A stretch of DNA of 64,000 bases, from assembly GCF_023091155.1 (NCBI RefSeq), contig NZ_JAHWXK010000002.1, forward strand, positions 1-64,000. The letters are read 5' to 3'. The DNA comes from Microbacterium sufflavum. Lineage in GTDB: Bacteria > Actinomycetota > Actinomycetes > Actinomycetales > Microbacteriaceae. Position 1 is the stretch's first letter, and each line of letters starts with the position of its first letter. The notes beneath the pieces are model-generated. The model was given only the letters and a program-made list of their open reading frames with translations. It searched no databases and was not told the DNA's origin. A program made the translations under genes and the position numbers. Below, in pieces: positions 19,735 through 26,950 of the stretch.

Positions 19735-20301
19735 TCAGGGGAGGAGCGAGTGCGCGCCCAGGGCGTGCCACGTGCGGTCGTGGTAGACGAGGGCGCGCTC
19801 GGCGTGCCGGGCGATGTGCGCCTGCAGGCCGTGCGCGGCGATGACGGTCGAGCCGCCCGCCTCCATCCGGCTCACGACGGCGCAGCGCACCCAGGCGCGG
19901 GCTCCCGCGAACACGGGCTCCCCGGTGGCGAGCGGGGCCCAGGCGTTCGTATCGGCGAAGCGGTCGATGCCGCTGGTCGCCCCTAGGCGCGCGAGCTCGA
20001 TGTCGTCCGCATCCAGGAGGTGCACCACGACCGTCGCGGCCGAGGTCAGGGTCTCCGCCGCCGACGACAGCGCCGACACCGAGAACACCAGCAGCGGAGG
20101 ATCCACGCTCACCGACGACACCGACGACGCCGTGAGCGCCACGGGGCCGTCCGCCCCCTGCGCGGTGATCACGGCCACGCCTCCCGGGTGCCCGCGGAAC
20201 ACGGCCTTGAACGTGTCGGCGCCGACCGACAGCCGGTCCAGCACGTCGGAGGCGGCACGCTCGCGGGCGGGGGACGAGGACGAAGCGGCGGGGGCGGTCA
20301 T
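19735..20301 (-). CDS. Flavin reductase domain protein (FMN-binding split barrel)
   Basis: A 188-aa protein of the flavin reductase / HpaC type. FKAVFRGHPGGVAVITAQGADGPVALTASSVSSVSVDPPLLVFSV is the FMN-binding core, and a conserved His-Gly-containing stretch (AHGLQAHI) follows. Such enzymes supply reduced flavin to partner monooxygenases or act as oxidoreductases. The ATG at 20301 lies 6 nt after TACCGT. Its nearest same-strand neighbour upstream is an SsuE-like FMN reductase. Confidence 0.82.
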   Translation of the reverse strand: MTAPAASSSSPARERAASDVLDRLSVGADTFKAVFRGHPGGVAVITAQGADGPVALTASSVSSVSVDPPLLVFSVSALSSAAETLTSAATVVVHLLDADDIELARLGATSGIDRFADTNAWAPLATGEPVFAGARAWVRCAVVSRMEAGGSTVIAAHGLQAHIARHAERALVYHDRTWHALGAHSLLP

Positions 20302-20307
20302 GCCACG

Positions 20308-20313
20308 ACGGTA
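20308..20313 (-). promoter_or_regulatory. -10 element, leaderless promoter of the flavin reductase gene
   Basis: TACCGT on the minus strand is spaced 6 nt from the ATG at 20301. The rest of the 189-bp gap up to 20490 holds nothing I can recognise. Confidence 0.55.
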
Positions 20314-20490
20314 CGCACGGCCCCCGCGACCGCGCACGTGCACTGCAACACGGCGACATGCGCCGCCACATACCGTCGCTCCGGGTAGCGCGTGGAAGAC
20401 CGCTCCTCACACGGGCGTCTGCGTCGATCGTCCTCTCGGACCGGCCCTCGACCGCGGCACTCGCGTTCCGCTCGCGTCACCCGCCCCTGG

Positions 20491-20997
20491 TCAGTGCGCG
20501 AGCAGCGATTCCAGCGCCCGGCGGTGCGGGGCGAGCCACGCGGACACGAGGCGCGTGCGGTCGTCGACCTCGGCGGCCGGGAACGCGAGGCCGCGCACGG
20601 GCACCGTCGCGCCGAGCTCGACCAGCAGGGGGCGCAGCGTGTGCTCGACGGCGAGGGTGTGCGCGGGGGAGCCGATCGTGAGGACGGGCACGGCGACCAC
20701 TCCGTCCAGCCCGCCCGTGTCGACGCGGTCGAGGAACGCCTTCAGCAGCCCGGTGTAGGCGGCCTTGTACGTGGGGCTCGCCACGACCACGACATCCGCC
20801 GTCGACACCTCCTCGACCAGGGCGTCGATCTCGGGGTCGGGCACGACGAAGACCCGGTCCGCATACGCCGCGAGCTCGATGGTGGGCAGCACCTCGGCGC
20901 CCGTGAGGTCGGCGAGCTGTGCCGCGACCTCCTCCGCGACGCTCGTGGTGCGGGAGGACGGGTGGGGGTTCCCCACGAGGACCGCGATCGACGTCAT
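20491..20997 (-). CDS. NADPH-dependent FMN reductase (SsuE/MsuE-like)
   Basis: A 168-aa flavodoxin-fold reductase. The FMN phosphate loop is AVLVGNPHPSSRTTSVAEEVA, and VVVVASPTYKAAYTGLLKAFLDRV is the conserved SsuE/MsuE middle stretch. It reduces FMN with NADPH, usually for a desulfonating or similar monooxygenase; no such partner gene is in the window. ATG 20997 (MTSIAVLVG) fits the family start better than a longer in-frame option. Confidence 0.85.
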   Translation of the reverse strand: MTSIAVLVGNPHPSSRTTSVAEEVAAQLADLTGAEVLPTIELAAYADRVFVVPDPEIDALVEEVSTADVVVVASPTYKAAYTGLLKAFLDRVDTGGLDGVVAVPVLTIGSPAHTLAVEHTLRPLLVELGATVPVRGLAFPAAEVDDRTRLVSAWLAPHRRALESLLAH

Positions 20998-21160
20998 GAG
21001 TCGATTCCAGCCCGGCGGGCGCGGCCGGGCAAGCGCAGCGACGCGTAGCGTCACGAAACCCGACGCCGCCGGAACCTACCCGCTGTGGTCGGCCCGCTCA
21101 ACCCCCTCGGCACCGGGAACTCCGGGCGGCACACTGGGCGGACCGATCGAAGGAGGAGAC

Positions 21161-21478
21161 ATGGCATCGACACCCGACGACGTCGGCGGTCAGCCGCTGC
21201 GCGACGGCGACGCGACCACCGAAGCAGACCCGCGGGACGATCCGGCGCAGGCGGAATGGGAGCGCACGGAGGCCCTCGACGACGGCGCCTCCGCCGACGA
21301 GCTCGACACGGCGACCGCGACCGGGCGCGACCCGGACGAGATCCCCGATCCCGACGACGAGGTCCCCGCGGACGACCTGCCCGGCTCCGGCCCGCAGCCC
21401 GAGAGCCAGGGCGAGGACCCGGTGCTCGCCGACCTCGGCGACGAGGGACAGGGCGACCTGGGCCCCGGTGACGTGTGA
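21161..21478 (+). CDS. Small acidic protein
   Basis: A 105-aa, strongly acidic, Pro/Gly/Asp-rich protein with no predicted fold, signal or membrane segment (segments such as DPDEIPDPDDEVPADDLPG). A strong AGGAGGAG Shine-Dalgarno precedes the ATG. It ends in TGATG with the next gene. I do not recognise a family; a stress or hydration-type role is speculation. Confidence 0.65.
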   Translation: MASTPDDVGGQPLRDGDATTEADPRDDPAQAEWERTEALDDGASADELDTATATGRDPDEIPDPDDEVPADDLPGSGPQPESQGEDPVLADLGDEGQGDLGPGDV

Positions 21479-21684
21479 TGACCGTCACCGCCGTGGTCAC
21501 GCGGTCGAAGAACGGCCAGTGGGTGAACGAGGCCGAAGGTGCTCCGGAGCTCTCGCGCAGCTACGCCAGCCGGGATGAGGCGATCGAGGAGGGCGAGGCG
21601 CTGGCGTCGGAGCACGGCGTGCGCCACACGGTCGAGATCAGCGAACCGACCGGCACCATCGTCGACCAGGACGACAGCGTCTGA
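21478..21684 (+). CDS. DUF2188-like small protein
   Basis: A 68-aa protein: TAVVTRSKNGQWVNEAEGAPELSRSYASRDEAIEEGEALASEHG-VRHTVE. The tryptophan strand, the aligned S-x-EAI-x-EG helix and the final strand match the DUF2188 pattern (short beta-beta-alpha-beta unit). It overlaps the acidic gene by one base; GTG at 21475 is an alternative start. Function unknown. Confidence 0.7.
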   Translation: MTVTAVVTRSKNGQWVNEAEGAPELSRSYASRDEAIEEGEALASEHGVRHTVEISEPTGTIVDQDDSV

Positions 21685-21688
21685 GCCC

Positions 21689-21847
21689 TCAGCGCAGGCG
21701 GCCGAGGTCCTCGCGGTCCCGCGGCTCCTCGCCGTCCTGCGGCTGCTGGAGGTGCCCGCACTCCGGGCACCTCCAGCCGCCGGGCACCGCGAGCATCACC
21801 ACGTCGTCCTCGGGACAGTGCGGTGCCGTGCGCGCGGCGTTCGTCAT
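21689..21847 (-). CDS. 52-aa putative zinc-ribbon protein
   Basis: A 52-aa protein: TAPHCPEDDVVMLAVPGGWRCPECGHLQ. His10/Cys11 and the pair Cys27-x2-Cys30 could coordinate one zinc ion. The ATG lies exactly 6 nt after TACCCT, which supports it as a real leaderless gene despite its size. The four-base gap to the preceding gene is convergent. Confidence 0.6.
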   Translation of the reverse strand: MTNAARTAPHCPEDDVVMLAVPGGWRCPECGHLQQPQDGEEPRDREDLGRLR

Positions 21848-21853
21848 CGTCTC

Positions 21854-21859
21854 AGGGTA
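21854..21859 (-). promoter_or_regulatory. -10 element, leaderless promoter of the zinc-ribbon gene
   Basis: TACCCT on the minus strand, spaced 6 nt from the ATG at 21847. Confidence 0.55.
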
Positions 21860-21900
21860 GAACCGCCGGACCGCGGGCGGATAGCGACCTTCGTCCGGGA

Positions 21901-24033
21901 TCACCCGAGCAGGATGAGCTCCCGCGTGCTCCGGGTCATCGCGACGTAGCGGTCCACCGCGCCGGTCAGGTCGTCGCCGAACCGCTCGGGGTGCACCAGC
22001 ACCACGAGGTCGAACTCGAGTCCCTTGGCCGAGGTCGGCGTGAGCGAGCGCACGCGGTCGGTCGGGGGGAACGAGGAGTCCCCGATCACGCAGGCCACAC
22101 CGTCGGGGTTCGCCGCGAGCCAGTCGGCGAGCACGGCGGGCAGCTCTGCCACGGCACCGGTCCGCACCGGGTTGCCGCTCTCGCGCACCGAGGTCGGGAC
22201 GTTCGCGTCGGGCAGCGCCGCGAGGATTCCGGGGGCCGCGACCGCGATCACCTCCGCGGGGGTGCGGTAGTTCACCCCGAGGTGGGCCACGCTCACCTCC
22301 CGTACGCCGACCCGGGCGAGCCGCTGCTGCCACGTCTCGGTGAAGCCGTGTCTCGCCTGGGCGCGATCCCCGACGATCGTGATGCTGCGCGAGGGGCACC
22401 GGGCGAGCAGCATCCGCCACTGCGCATCCGTGAGCTCCTGCGCCTCGTCGACCACGATGTGCCCGAACGGCCCGGCGAGCTCGTCCGGCGGCAGCACGGG
22501 CGGTGCGTCCACGCCCACGAGCACGTTGCGGGCGTCCTGGCCACGCAGGATCGACATCACCTTCATCTCGCTGTCGTCGTCCTCGATCAGGTGGTCGACC
22601 ACGTGCGACATCTGCTCCTGCGCCGAGGCGATCACGGCGTTGCGGCGGTGGGCGGCTCGCACGGCCTCCGGGTCGCCGATGCGCCGGTGTGCCGCGTCGA
22701 GCAGCGGGAGGTCGGCGTCGGTCCAGGCATCCGGACGGTCGCGCTGCAGCAGCGTCACCTCGTCGGGGGTCAGCGTAGGGGCACACGCCCGCAGGAACTC
22801 GGGGGAGCTCCACAGCCGAGCCACCACCTCGCCCGGTGTCAGCAGGGGCCACGCGCGCACGAACGTGCCGGTCAGCTCGTCGTCCTGCCGCAGCCACCGT
22901 CGCACCGCGTGGGGCGGCACCTCGTCATCGTTGACCTGTTCCACCAGCAGTTCCAGCAGCTCTTCCCACACCTCGTCGCGCGCCTCGTTGTGGGTCGCGG
23001 CGGGGTCGGCACCCGCGAACACCTCCGCCCACTCCTCGCGGCTGAGCCACAGGTCGGCCCACGGGGAGTCGAGGCGCGTCGCGTGGCCGGGCGGCCGCTC
23101 GAACGCGGCGGCCGCGGCGGCGAGCACGGCCTCGGGGTCGAGCGCGGCCTTGAGCGCGGCGATCCTCTGGTCGGCTTCGGGCGGGGCCGTCGCGCCTTCC
23201 GGGGTGAGGTCGCGGAGGGTGCACAGCCGTACGGTGTCCTCGCCGAGGCTCGGCAACACGTCTTCCACGTAGGCGAGGTAGTGCGGGTTCGGGCCCACGA
23301 GCAGCATCCCGCCCGCGCTCGCGGTGAGGTGCGGTTCGGCGTAGAGCAGGTGGGCCGCGCGGTGCAGCGCCACCACGGTCTTGCCGGTGCCCGGACCACC
23401 GTCCACCACGAGGGCGCCGCGGGACGGGGTGCGGATGATCGCGTCCTGGTCGGCCTGGATGGTCGCCAGCACGTCGCGCATGCGGGCGGTGCGGTGCGTG
23501 CCGAGGCTCGCGATGAACGCGGACTGGTCGTCGAGGGAGGCCGCGCCGTCGAAGCCGTCGGCGGTCAGGGCCTCGTCCCAGTAGTCGCTGATCCGGCCGT
23601 CCGTCCACCGGTATCGGCGGCGGGAGATCAGACCGCGGGGGTCCTCCAGCGTCGCGGCGAAGTAGGGCTCGGCGGCGGGCGCACGCCAGTCGATCAGCAG
23701 CCGGGTGCCGTCGGACGCGGCGAGCCCGGTGCGGCCGATGTAGACGGGCTCGCCGTCGGCGGGGGTCATGCGGCCGAGGCACACGTCGATGTCGAAGCGT
23801 TCGAGCACGCGCAGGCGCGACGACAGCCGCCGGATCTCGAGGTCGCGGTCCACGGCGGCGCCCCCGGAGCCGGCGCGCACGCGACGGACGTCGTCGAGCC
23901 GTCGGGCGACGTCGGCGCGCTGACCGTCGAGTTCGGCCGCGATGCGCTGGAGGTGTCGGCGATCGGCGTCGATGAGGGCGGGGGCGGTCTTGGCCTGTTT
24001 CTCGGGGGAGAGGTGGAAGGGGTCGATGGGCAT
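21901..24033 (-). CDS. helR: HelR/HelD-type RNA polymerase-recycling ATPase
   Basis: A 710-aa SF1 helicase-like ATPase. The N-terminal coiled coil (residues about 10-75, IDADRRHLQRIAAELDGQRAD) is the arm that enters the RNA polymerase secondary channel in HelD proteins; LLIDWRAPAAEPYF is the HelD hallmark. Walker A is VDGGPGTGKTVVALHRAAHL, Walker B VVDEAQELTDAQWRML, with the UvrD-like C-terminal motifs SAKGLEFDLVVLVHP and YVAMTRSTRELILLG. Actinobacterial HelR displaces rifamycin from RNA polymerase and gives rifamycin tolerance. The start ATG has AAGGAG upstream, and a rifamycin-associated element lies 63 bp upstream. Class II HelD rather than UvrD is my reading. Confidence 0.9.
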   Translation of the reverse strand: MPIDPFHLSPEKQAKTAPALIDADRRHLQRIAAELDGQRADVARRLDDVRRVRAGSGGAAVDRDLEIRRLSSRLRVLERFDIDVCLGRMTPADGEPVYIGRTGLAASDGTRLLIDWRAPAAEPYFAATLEDPRGLISRRRYRWTDGRISDYWDEALTADGFDGAASLDDQSAFIASLGTHRTARMRDVLATIQADQDAIIRTPSRGALVVDGGPGTGKTVVALHRAAHLLYAEPHLTASAGGMLLVGPNPHYLAYVEDVLPSLGEDTVRLCTLRDLTPEGATAPPEADQRIAALKAALDPEAVLAAAAAAFERPPGHATRLDSPWADLWLSREEWAEVFAGADPAATHNEARDEVWEELLELLVEQVNDDEVPPHAVRRWLRQDDELTGTFVRAWPLLTPGEVVARLWSSPEFLRACAPTLTPDEVTLLQRDRPDAWTDADLPLLDAAHRRIGDPEAVRAAHRRNAVIASAQEQMSHVVDHLIEDDDSEMKVMSILRGQDARNVLVGVDAPPVLPPDELAGPFGHIVVDEAQELTDAQWRMLLARCPSRSITIVGDRAQARHGFTETWQQRLARVGVREVSVAHLGVNYRTPAEVIAVAAPGILAALPDANVPTSVRESGNPVRTGAVAELPAVLADWLAANPDGVACVIGDSSFPPTDRVRSLTPTSAKGLEFDLVVLVHPERFGDDLTGAVDRYVAMTRSTRELILLG

Positions 24034-24095
24034 GAATCTCCTTCGCGTTCCACGCGCCGGAGCGCGCGCAGACCGTCGATTCTGCCCCCGGGGTG

Positions 24096-24114
24096 GGGCC
24101 TTGCGGCAAGCCCC
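24096..24114 (-). promoter_or_regulatory. Rifamycin-associated element (RAE)
   Basis: Read on the minus strand the site is GGGGCTTGCCGCAAGGCCC. From memory the published 19-bp RAE upstream of rifamycin-resistance genes (rph, helR, arr) is GGGGCTTGCGGCAAGGCCC, a single central mismatch. The site is nearly palindromic and sits in the 128-bp divergent region between helR and an FMN reductase, so it may control both. Confidence 0.75.
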
Positions 24115-24125
24115 CACCGCGGAGA

Positions 24126-24131
24126 TATCCT
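24126..24131 (+). promoter_or_regulatory. -10 element of the divergent FMN reductase gene
   Basis: TATCCT lies 30 nt before the ATG at 24162 and 12 nt after the RAE, placing the RAE in the -35 region of this promoter. Confidence 0.5.
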
Positions 24132-24161
24132 GGAAATGCAGGGAGAGACGGGGGACTCACC

Positions 24162-24743
24162 ATGGCCCATCGGATCGGCTACCTCATCGGCAGCCTGGCG
24201 TCGGACTCGATCAATCGCACCCTCGCGAGGGCGCTGGTGCGCCTCGCGCCGCCCAGCCTGGAGCTGGAGGAGATCCCCATCCGCGGCCTTCCCCTCTACA
24301 ACCGCGACGACGAGCTCGAGCCGGTCGAGGCGGTCACGGAGTTCAAGCGCGCGGTGGAGAGTGCCGAGGGCCTGCTGTTCGTGTCGCCCGAGTACAACCG
24401 GTCGATCCCCGGCGCGCTGAAGAACGCGATCGACTGGGGCTCGCGCCCGTGGGGTCACAACTCGTTCGCCCGCAAGCCGAGCGGCATCATCGGTGCGTCG
24501 ACCGGCGCGATCGGCACGGCCGTCATGCAGTCGTCCATGCGCAGCGTGCTGAGCTTCCTCAACGCCCCGCAGCTGAACGCGCCGGAGGCGTACATCACGT
24601 TCCGGCCCGAGGTGTTCGGTGCGGACGGCGAGGTGCACGACGAGGGCACGAGAGACTTCCTCGCGCACTACATGGAGGAGTACGGGGCGTTCGTCGAGCG
24701 GGTGCTGTCGCTCACCGCGCCAGGACACGTCGGCGACCGCTGA
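24162..24743 (+). CDS. NADPH-dependent FMN reductase (quinone/azo/chromate reductase type)
   Basis: A 193-aa flavodoxin-like reductase. RIGYLIGSLASDSINRTLARALV is the FMN phosphate loop; LLFVSPEYNRSIPGALKNAIDWGSRP is the signature of the ChrR/YieF group; KPSGIIGASTGAIGTAVMQSSMRS continues the fold. Likely activity: two-electron reduction of quinones or other electrophiles with NADPH. Rifamycins are naphthohydroquinones, so placement opposite helR across an RAE makes a role in handling rifamycin redox stress plausible, but this is inference. Confidence 0.82.
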   Translation: MAHRIGYLIGSLASDSINRTLARALVRLAPPSLELEEIPIRGLPLYNRDDELEPVEAVTEFKRAVESAEGLLFVSPEYNRSIPGALKNAIDWGSRPWGHNSFARKPSGIIGASTGAIGTAVMQSSMRSVLSFLNAPQLNAPEAYITFRPEVFGADGEVHDEGTRDFLAHYMEEYGAFVERVLSLTAPGHVGDR

Positions 24744-24753
24744 CGCCTCGCCA

Positions 24754-25617
24754 TCACGCCGGTGGGGCGTCCACGAGGGCGCGCAACGCCAGGGCGTCGT
24801 GCGGGGCGTGCCCGCGGGCGTCGTTGTCGAAGTACACGAACACGTCGCGCGGGCGGCCGTCCGCGGCGCCCGACCCGTCGGCCCAGGCCCGGATGAGCGT
24901 CGCCCACTCGCGCAACTCGGCGCCGGTGTACCCGCTGTGGTACAGCATGCGCGCGCCGTGGAGCCGGATGTACACGTGGTCCGCGGTCAGCGCGTCGAAC
25001 CTCGACCATCGCCCCGCGGTGTCCGCGACCACCAGCGCGGTGCCGTGCGCCTGCAGCAGCGTCAGGCTCGCGGGGTCGGCGAAGGTGGCGGAGCGCGGTT
25101 CGAGCGCGTAGCGCAGCGGCCGGTCGGCGTCGATGTCGAGCCACGCGCGGTCACGGAGGCGTTCGTCGTGGCCGCGGGCGAGTTCGAGCGCCTCCCCGGT
25201 GGTGCGGGGGAGGCTGTCGAGGAACGACTCCAGGAGCGCCGGCACGAACTTCTGGCGCTCCGGCAGCTGCCACAGGATCGGCCCGAGCCGTTCGCCGAGC
25301 GCCAGCACGCCCGAGGCGAAGAAGTTCGCGAGGGCCTGGTCGACCGCGCGCAGGCGCAGCATGTGCGTGACGTAGCGCGACCCCTTCACGGCGAACACGA
25401 AGTCGTCCGGCACGCTCGACGCCCACGTGCGGTAGCTCTCCGGTCGTTGCAGCGAGTAGAACGAGCCGTTGAGCTCGACCGAGGGGAACTGCTCCCCGAT
25501 GTACTCGAGCTCGCGGCGCTGCGGGAGGCCGCGGGGGTAGAAGTCGCCGCGCCAGCGGGCGTAGCGCCAGCCCGAGACGCCGATGCGGACGCGCCCGGTG
25601 AGGGGTCCCCCGGTCAC
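24754..25617 (-). CDS. DUF72 family protein
   Basis: A 287-aa TIM-barrel-like DUF72 protein: VRIGVSGWRYARWRGDFYPRGLPQRRELEYIGEQFPSVELNGSFYSL is the family start, and VYIRLHGARMLYHSGYTGAELREWA and DVFVYFDNDARGHAPHDAL the late motifs. Family function is not established. The GTG start at 25617 has GGAGGCGGC upstream. It is convergent with the FMN reductase. Confidence 0.85.
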   Translation of the reverse strand: MTGGPLTGRVRIGVSGWRYARWRGDFYPRGLPQRRELEYIGEQFPSVELNGSFYSLQRPESYRTWASSVPDDFVFAVKGSRYVTHMLRLRAVDQALANFFASGVLALGERLGPILWQLPERQKFVPALLESFLDSLPRTTGEALELARGHDERLRDRAWLDIDADRPLRYALEPRSATFADPASLTLLQAHGTALVVADTAGRWSRFDALTADHVYIRLHGARMLYHSGYTGAELREWATLIRAWADGSGAADGRPRDVFVYFDNDARGHAPHDALALRALVDAPPA

Positions 25618-25716
25618 GGTGCCGCCTCCGCGAGGGGGTGCGTAGCCGTCAAGCCCCTTGCCGCTGGCCGACGGGCGTTACAGGGTGGGAGCATCCGCCG
25701 AACGAGAGGAGACGCG

Positions 25717-25944
25717 ATGTCCCTGAGCGACCAGCCGATCGACGAGGTCAAGCCGGAAGCCGACCTGCAGGAGCAGGAGCGGCCCGATCTGGAGGTGCCG
25801 GACGACCCGGAGGTGACGACGACCGGCGAACCGGACGTGCACTCGGTCGAGGCCGACCCGGCCGATGCGGCCGAGCAGCGGCACGAGGTGCCACTGGACG
25901 ACGACGATCTCGACGACGCCGACGCCGACGACGACGTGCTGTAG
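25717..25944 (+). CDS. Small acidic protein
   Basis: A 75-aa protein dominated by Asp and Glu, ending in the run LDDDDLDDADADDDVL. AGAGGAG precedes the ATG by 6 nt. It resembles in composition the 105-aa acidic protein at 21161, but I see no alignable motif between them. No family recognised; predicted fully disordered. Confidence 0.6.
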   Translation: MSLSDQPIDEVKPEADLQEQERPDLEVPDDPEVTTTGEPDVHSVEADPADAAEQRHEVPLDDDDLDDADADDDVL

Positions 25945-26222
25945 GGCGATGCGGCACGCGCGGCGTCCCCCGGGTGCGCGCGGTGAGCGGGCGCCGAGTC
26001 TGTGGAACGCGCCGGTGGGACGAGAGGCGCTGCGGGAGCGGTGAAGGCCCCGCGGGTGCCTCCCGTCCGACGCGGGGCGCGAGTCGTTCGGAACACGGTC
26101 GTCATGGGGGGCGACGCTAGCCCCGCGGCGGCGTGTGCGGGCCGGGGTTGACCGCGGCCTTGCCGACGGCTAGTCGGGGACGGCTGACGGGCGAGGATGT
26201 GGGGTGCCGTGGCGCGGGGTAT

Positions 26223-26286
26223 GCCCTCTCGACCGGACCGCCCCAGCACGGTGCTGTCGAGAGGGCTCACCGTCCTTCCCGGACGG
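26223..26286. ncRNA. Candidate structured RNA or cis-element (two adjacent hairpins)
   Basis: A 10-bp perfect stem GCCCTCTCGA/TCGAGAGGGC (26223-26232 with 26257-26266) encloses a second perfect stem CAGCAC/GTGCTG (26244-26249 with 26251-26256) stacked against its 3' arm. Three nt later CCGTCC-TTCCC-GGACGG (26270-26286) forms another hairpin. There is no T-run, so it is not a simple terminator. Strand cannot be told; it lies 190 bp upstream of the 26477 gene. Confidence 0.35.
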
Positions 26287-26464
26287 TTGGGGAGGCGGCG
26301 AAACTTCCGCTGCTCTCGACGGCTGATTCCCCAGTTCCTCAGCCTGTAGCCCCCGCTACGAAGAGCAGAATATCGCTTAATCGCCGTGTCCGCCATTTGG
26401 GGGACAAAGAAAGTTGCGAAGAGGTTTTCGCCCGGGGTGTCTGTCGGGTCCGGTGGCGGTTTCG

Positions 26465-26470
26465 TAGGGT
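26465..26470 (+). promoter_or_regulatory. -10 element, leaderless promoter
   Basis: TAGGGT is spaced 6 nt from the ATG at 26477. Confidence 0.6.
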
Positions 26471-26476
26471 GGGGGA

Positions 26477-26860
26477 ATGGACAGGATGCTCGTGTTCGCC
26501 GGTCAGGTCGCGCTCCCGCTCGGGCATCGGATCGAGGTGACCGAGCACGATGAGGGAGAGGGCCGAGAGCCGATCGTGTTGTCGGTGGTCGACCTCGACA
26601 CGGGGATCCGGTACCGGCGCGGCGAGGAGGCGCGCGGCGCGCTCTCGCGCTGGATCGGACGGGTTCTGGAGTGCACGGTCACGGTCAGCGGCGGCGTGAC
26701 GCGCACGGCGCTGCGCGTGGACCCCGTCGGGCCTGCGGCGAGCGAGGCCGGGGTCGCGCTGCGGGGAGCGGATGCGGCGGTGGAGGCGGCGAAGGCGGAG
26801 GCCGACCGCTGGGGTGGCACCGACCGCCCGCCGGCCGAGGAGCCCGAGCGCTTCTGGTGA
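26477..26860 (+). CDS. Hypothetical protein (127 aa)
   Basis: A 127-aa soluble protein. The first 75 residues look like alternating beta strands (MLVFAGQVALPLGHRIEVTEHD... PIVLSVVDLDTGIRYRRG... VLECTVTVSGGVTRTALRVDPV), possibly a small beta barrel; the rest is an Ala/Glu-rich helix and a Pro-rich tail ending RFW. I do not recognise a family. The leaderless -10 supports the start and the reality of the gene. It is convergent with dnaE2, and the 90-bp gap between them shows no hairpin. Confidence 0.6.
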   Translation: MDRMLVFAGQVALPLGHRIEVTEHDEGEGREPIVLSVVDLDTGIRYRRGEEARGALSRWIGRVLECTVTVSGGVTRTALRVDPVGPAASEAGVALRGADAAVEAAKAEADRWGGTDRPPAEEPERFW

Positions 26861-26950
26861 CGCACGCGGGCCGCGCGGGGCCGGGGCGGGTGCCCGGTGC
26901 GGTCGGCGGACGTCCTTCGCTTCTGAGGGCCTGCGCTGTCGGTGCCCGGG

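Larger units (their letters stand above)
25945..26476. other. 530-bp intergenic region with structured elements
   Basis: No convincing gene on either strand. The left half (25945-26215) is ordinary GC-rich sequence. The centre carries two strong hairpins (26223-26286). The right part (about 26355-26430) is clearly AT-richer than its surroundings, with AATATCGCTTAATCG and CAAAGAAAGTTG. The right end holds the promoter of the 26477 gene. This is the only gap in the window longer than 300 bp. Confidence 0.6.

Noticed and set aside
21901..24033. Reading the large ATPase as a UvrD/Rep DNA helicase
   Set aside because: The DWRAPAAEPYF motif, the N-terminal coiled coil and the upstream rifamycin element fit HelD/HelR; typical UvrD 1A/2A spacing is not seen.
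25614..26396. A minus-strand open frame across the 530-bp gap, with a TAGCGT hexamer 8 nt before an ATG near 26103
   Set aside because: The product is Arg/Pro/Thr-rich without a fold and would run antisense through the small acidic gene; evidence is too weak to call a gene.
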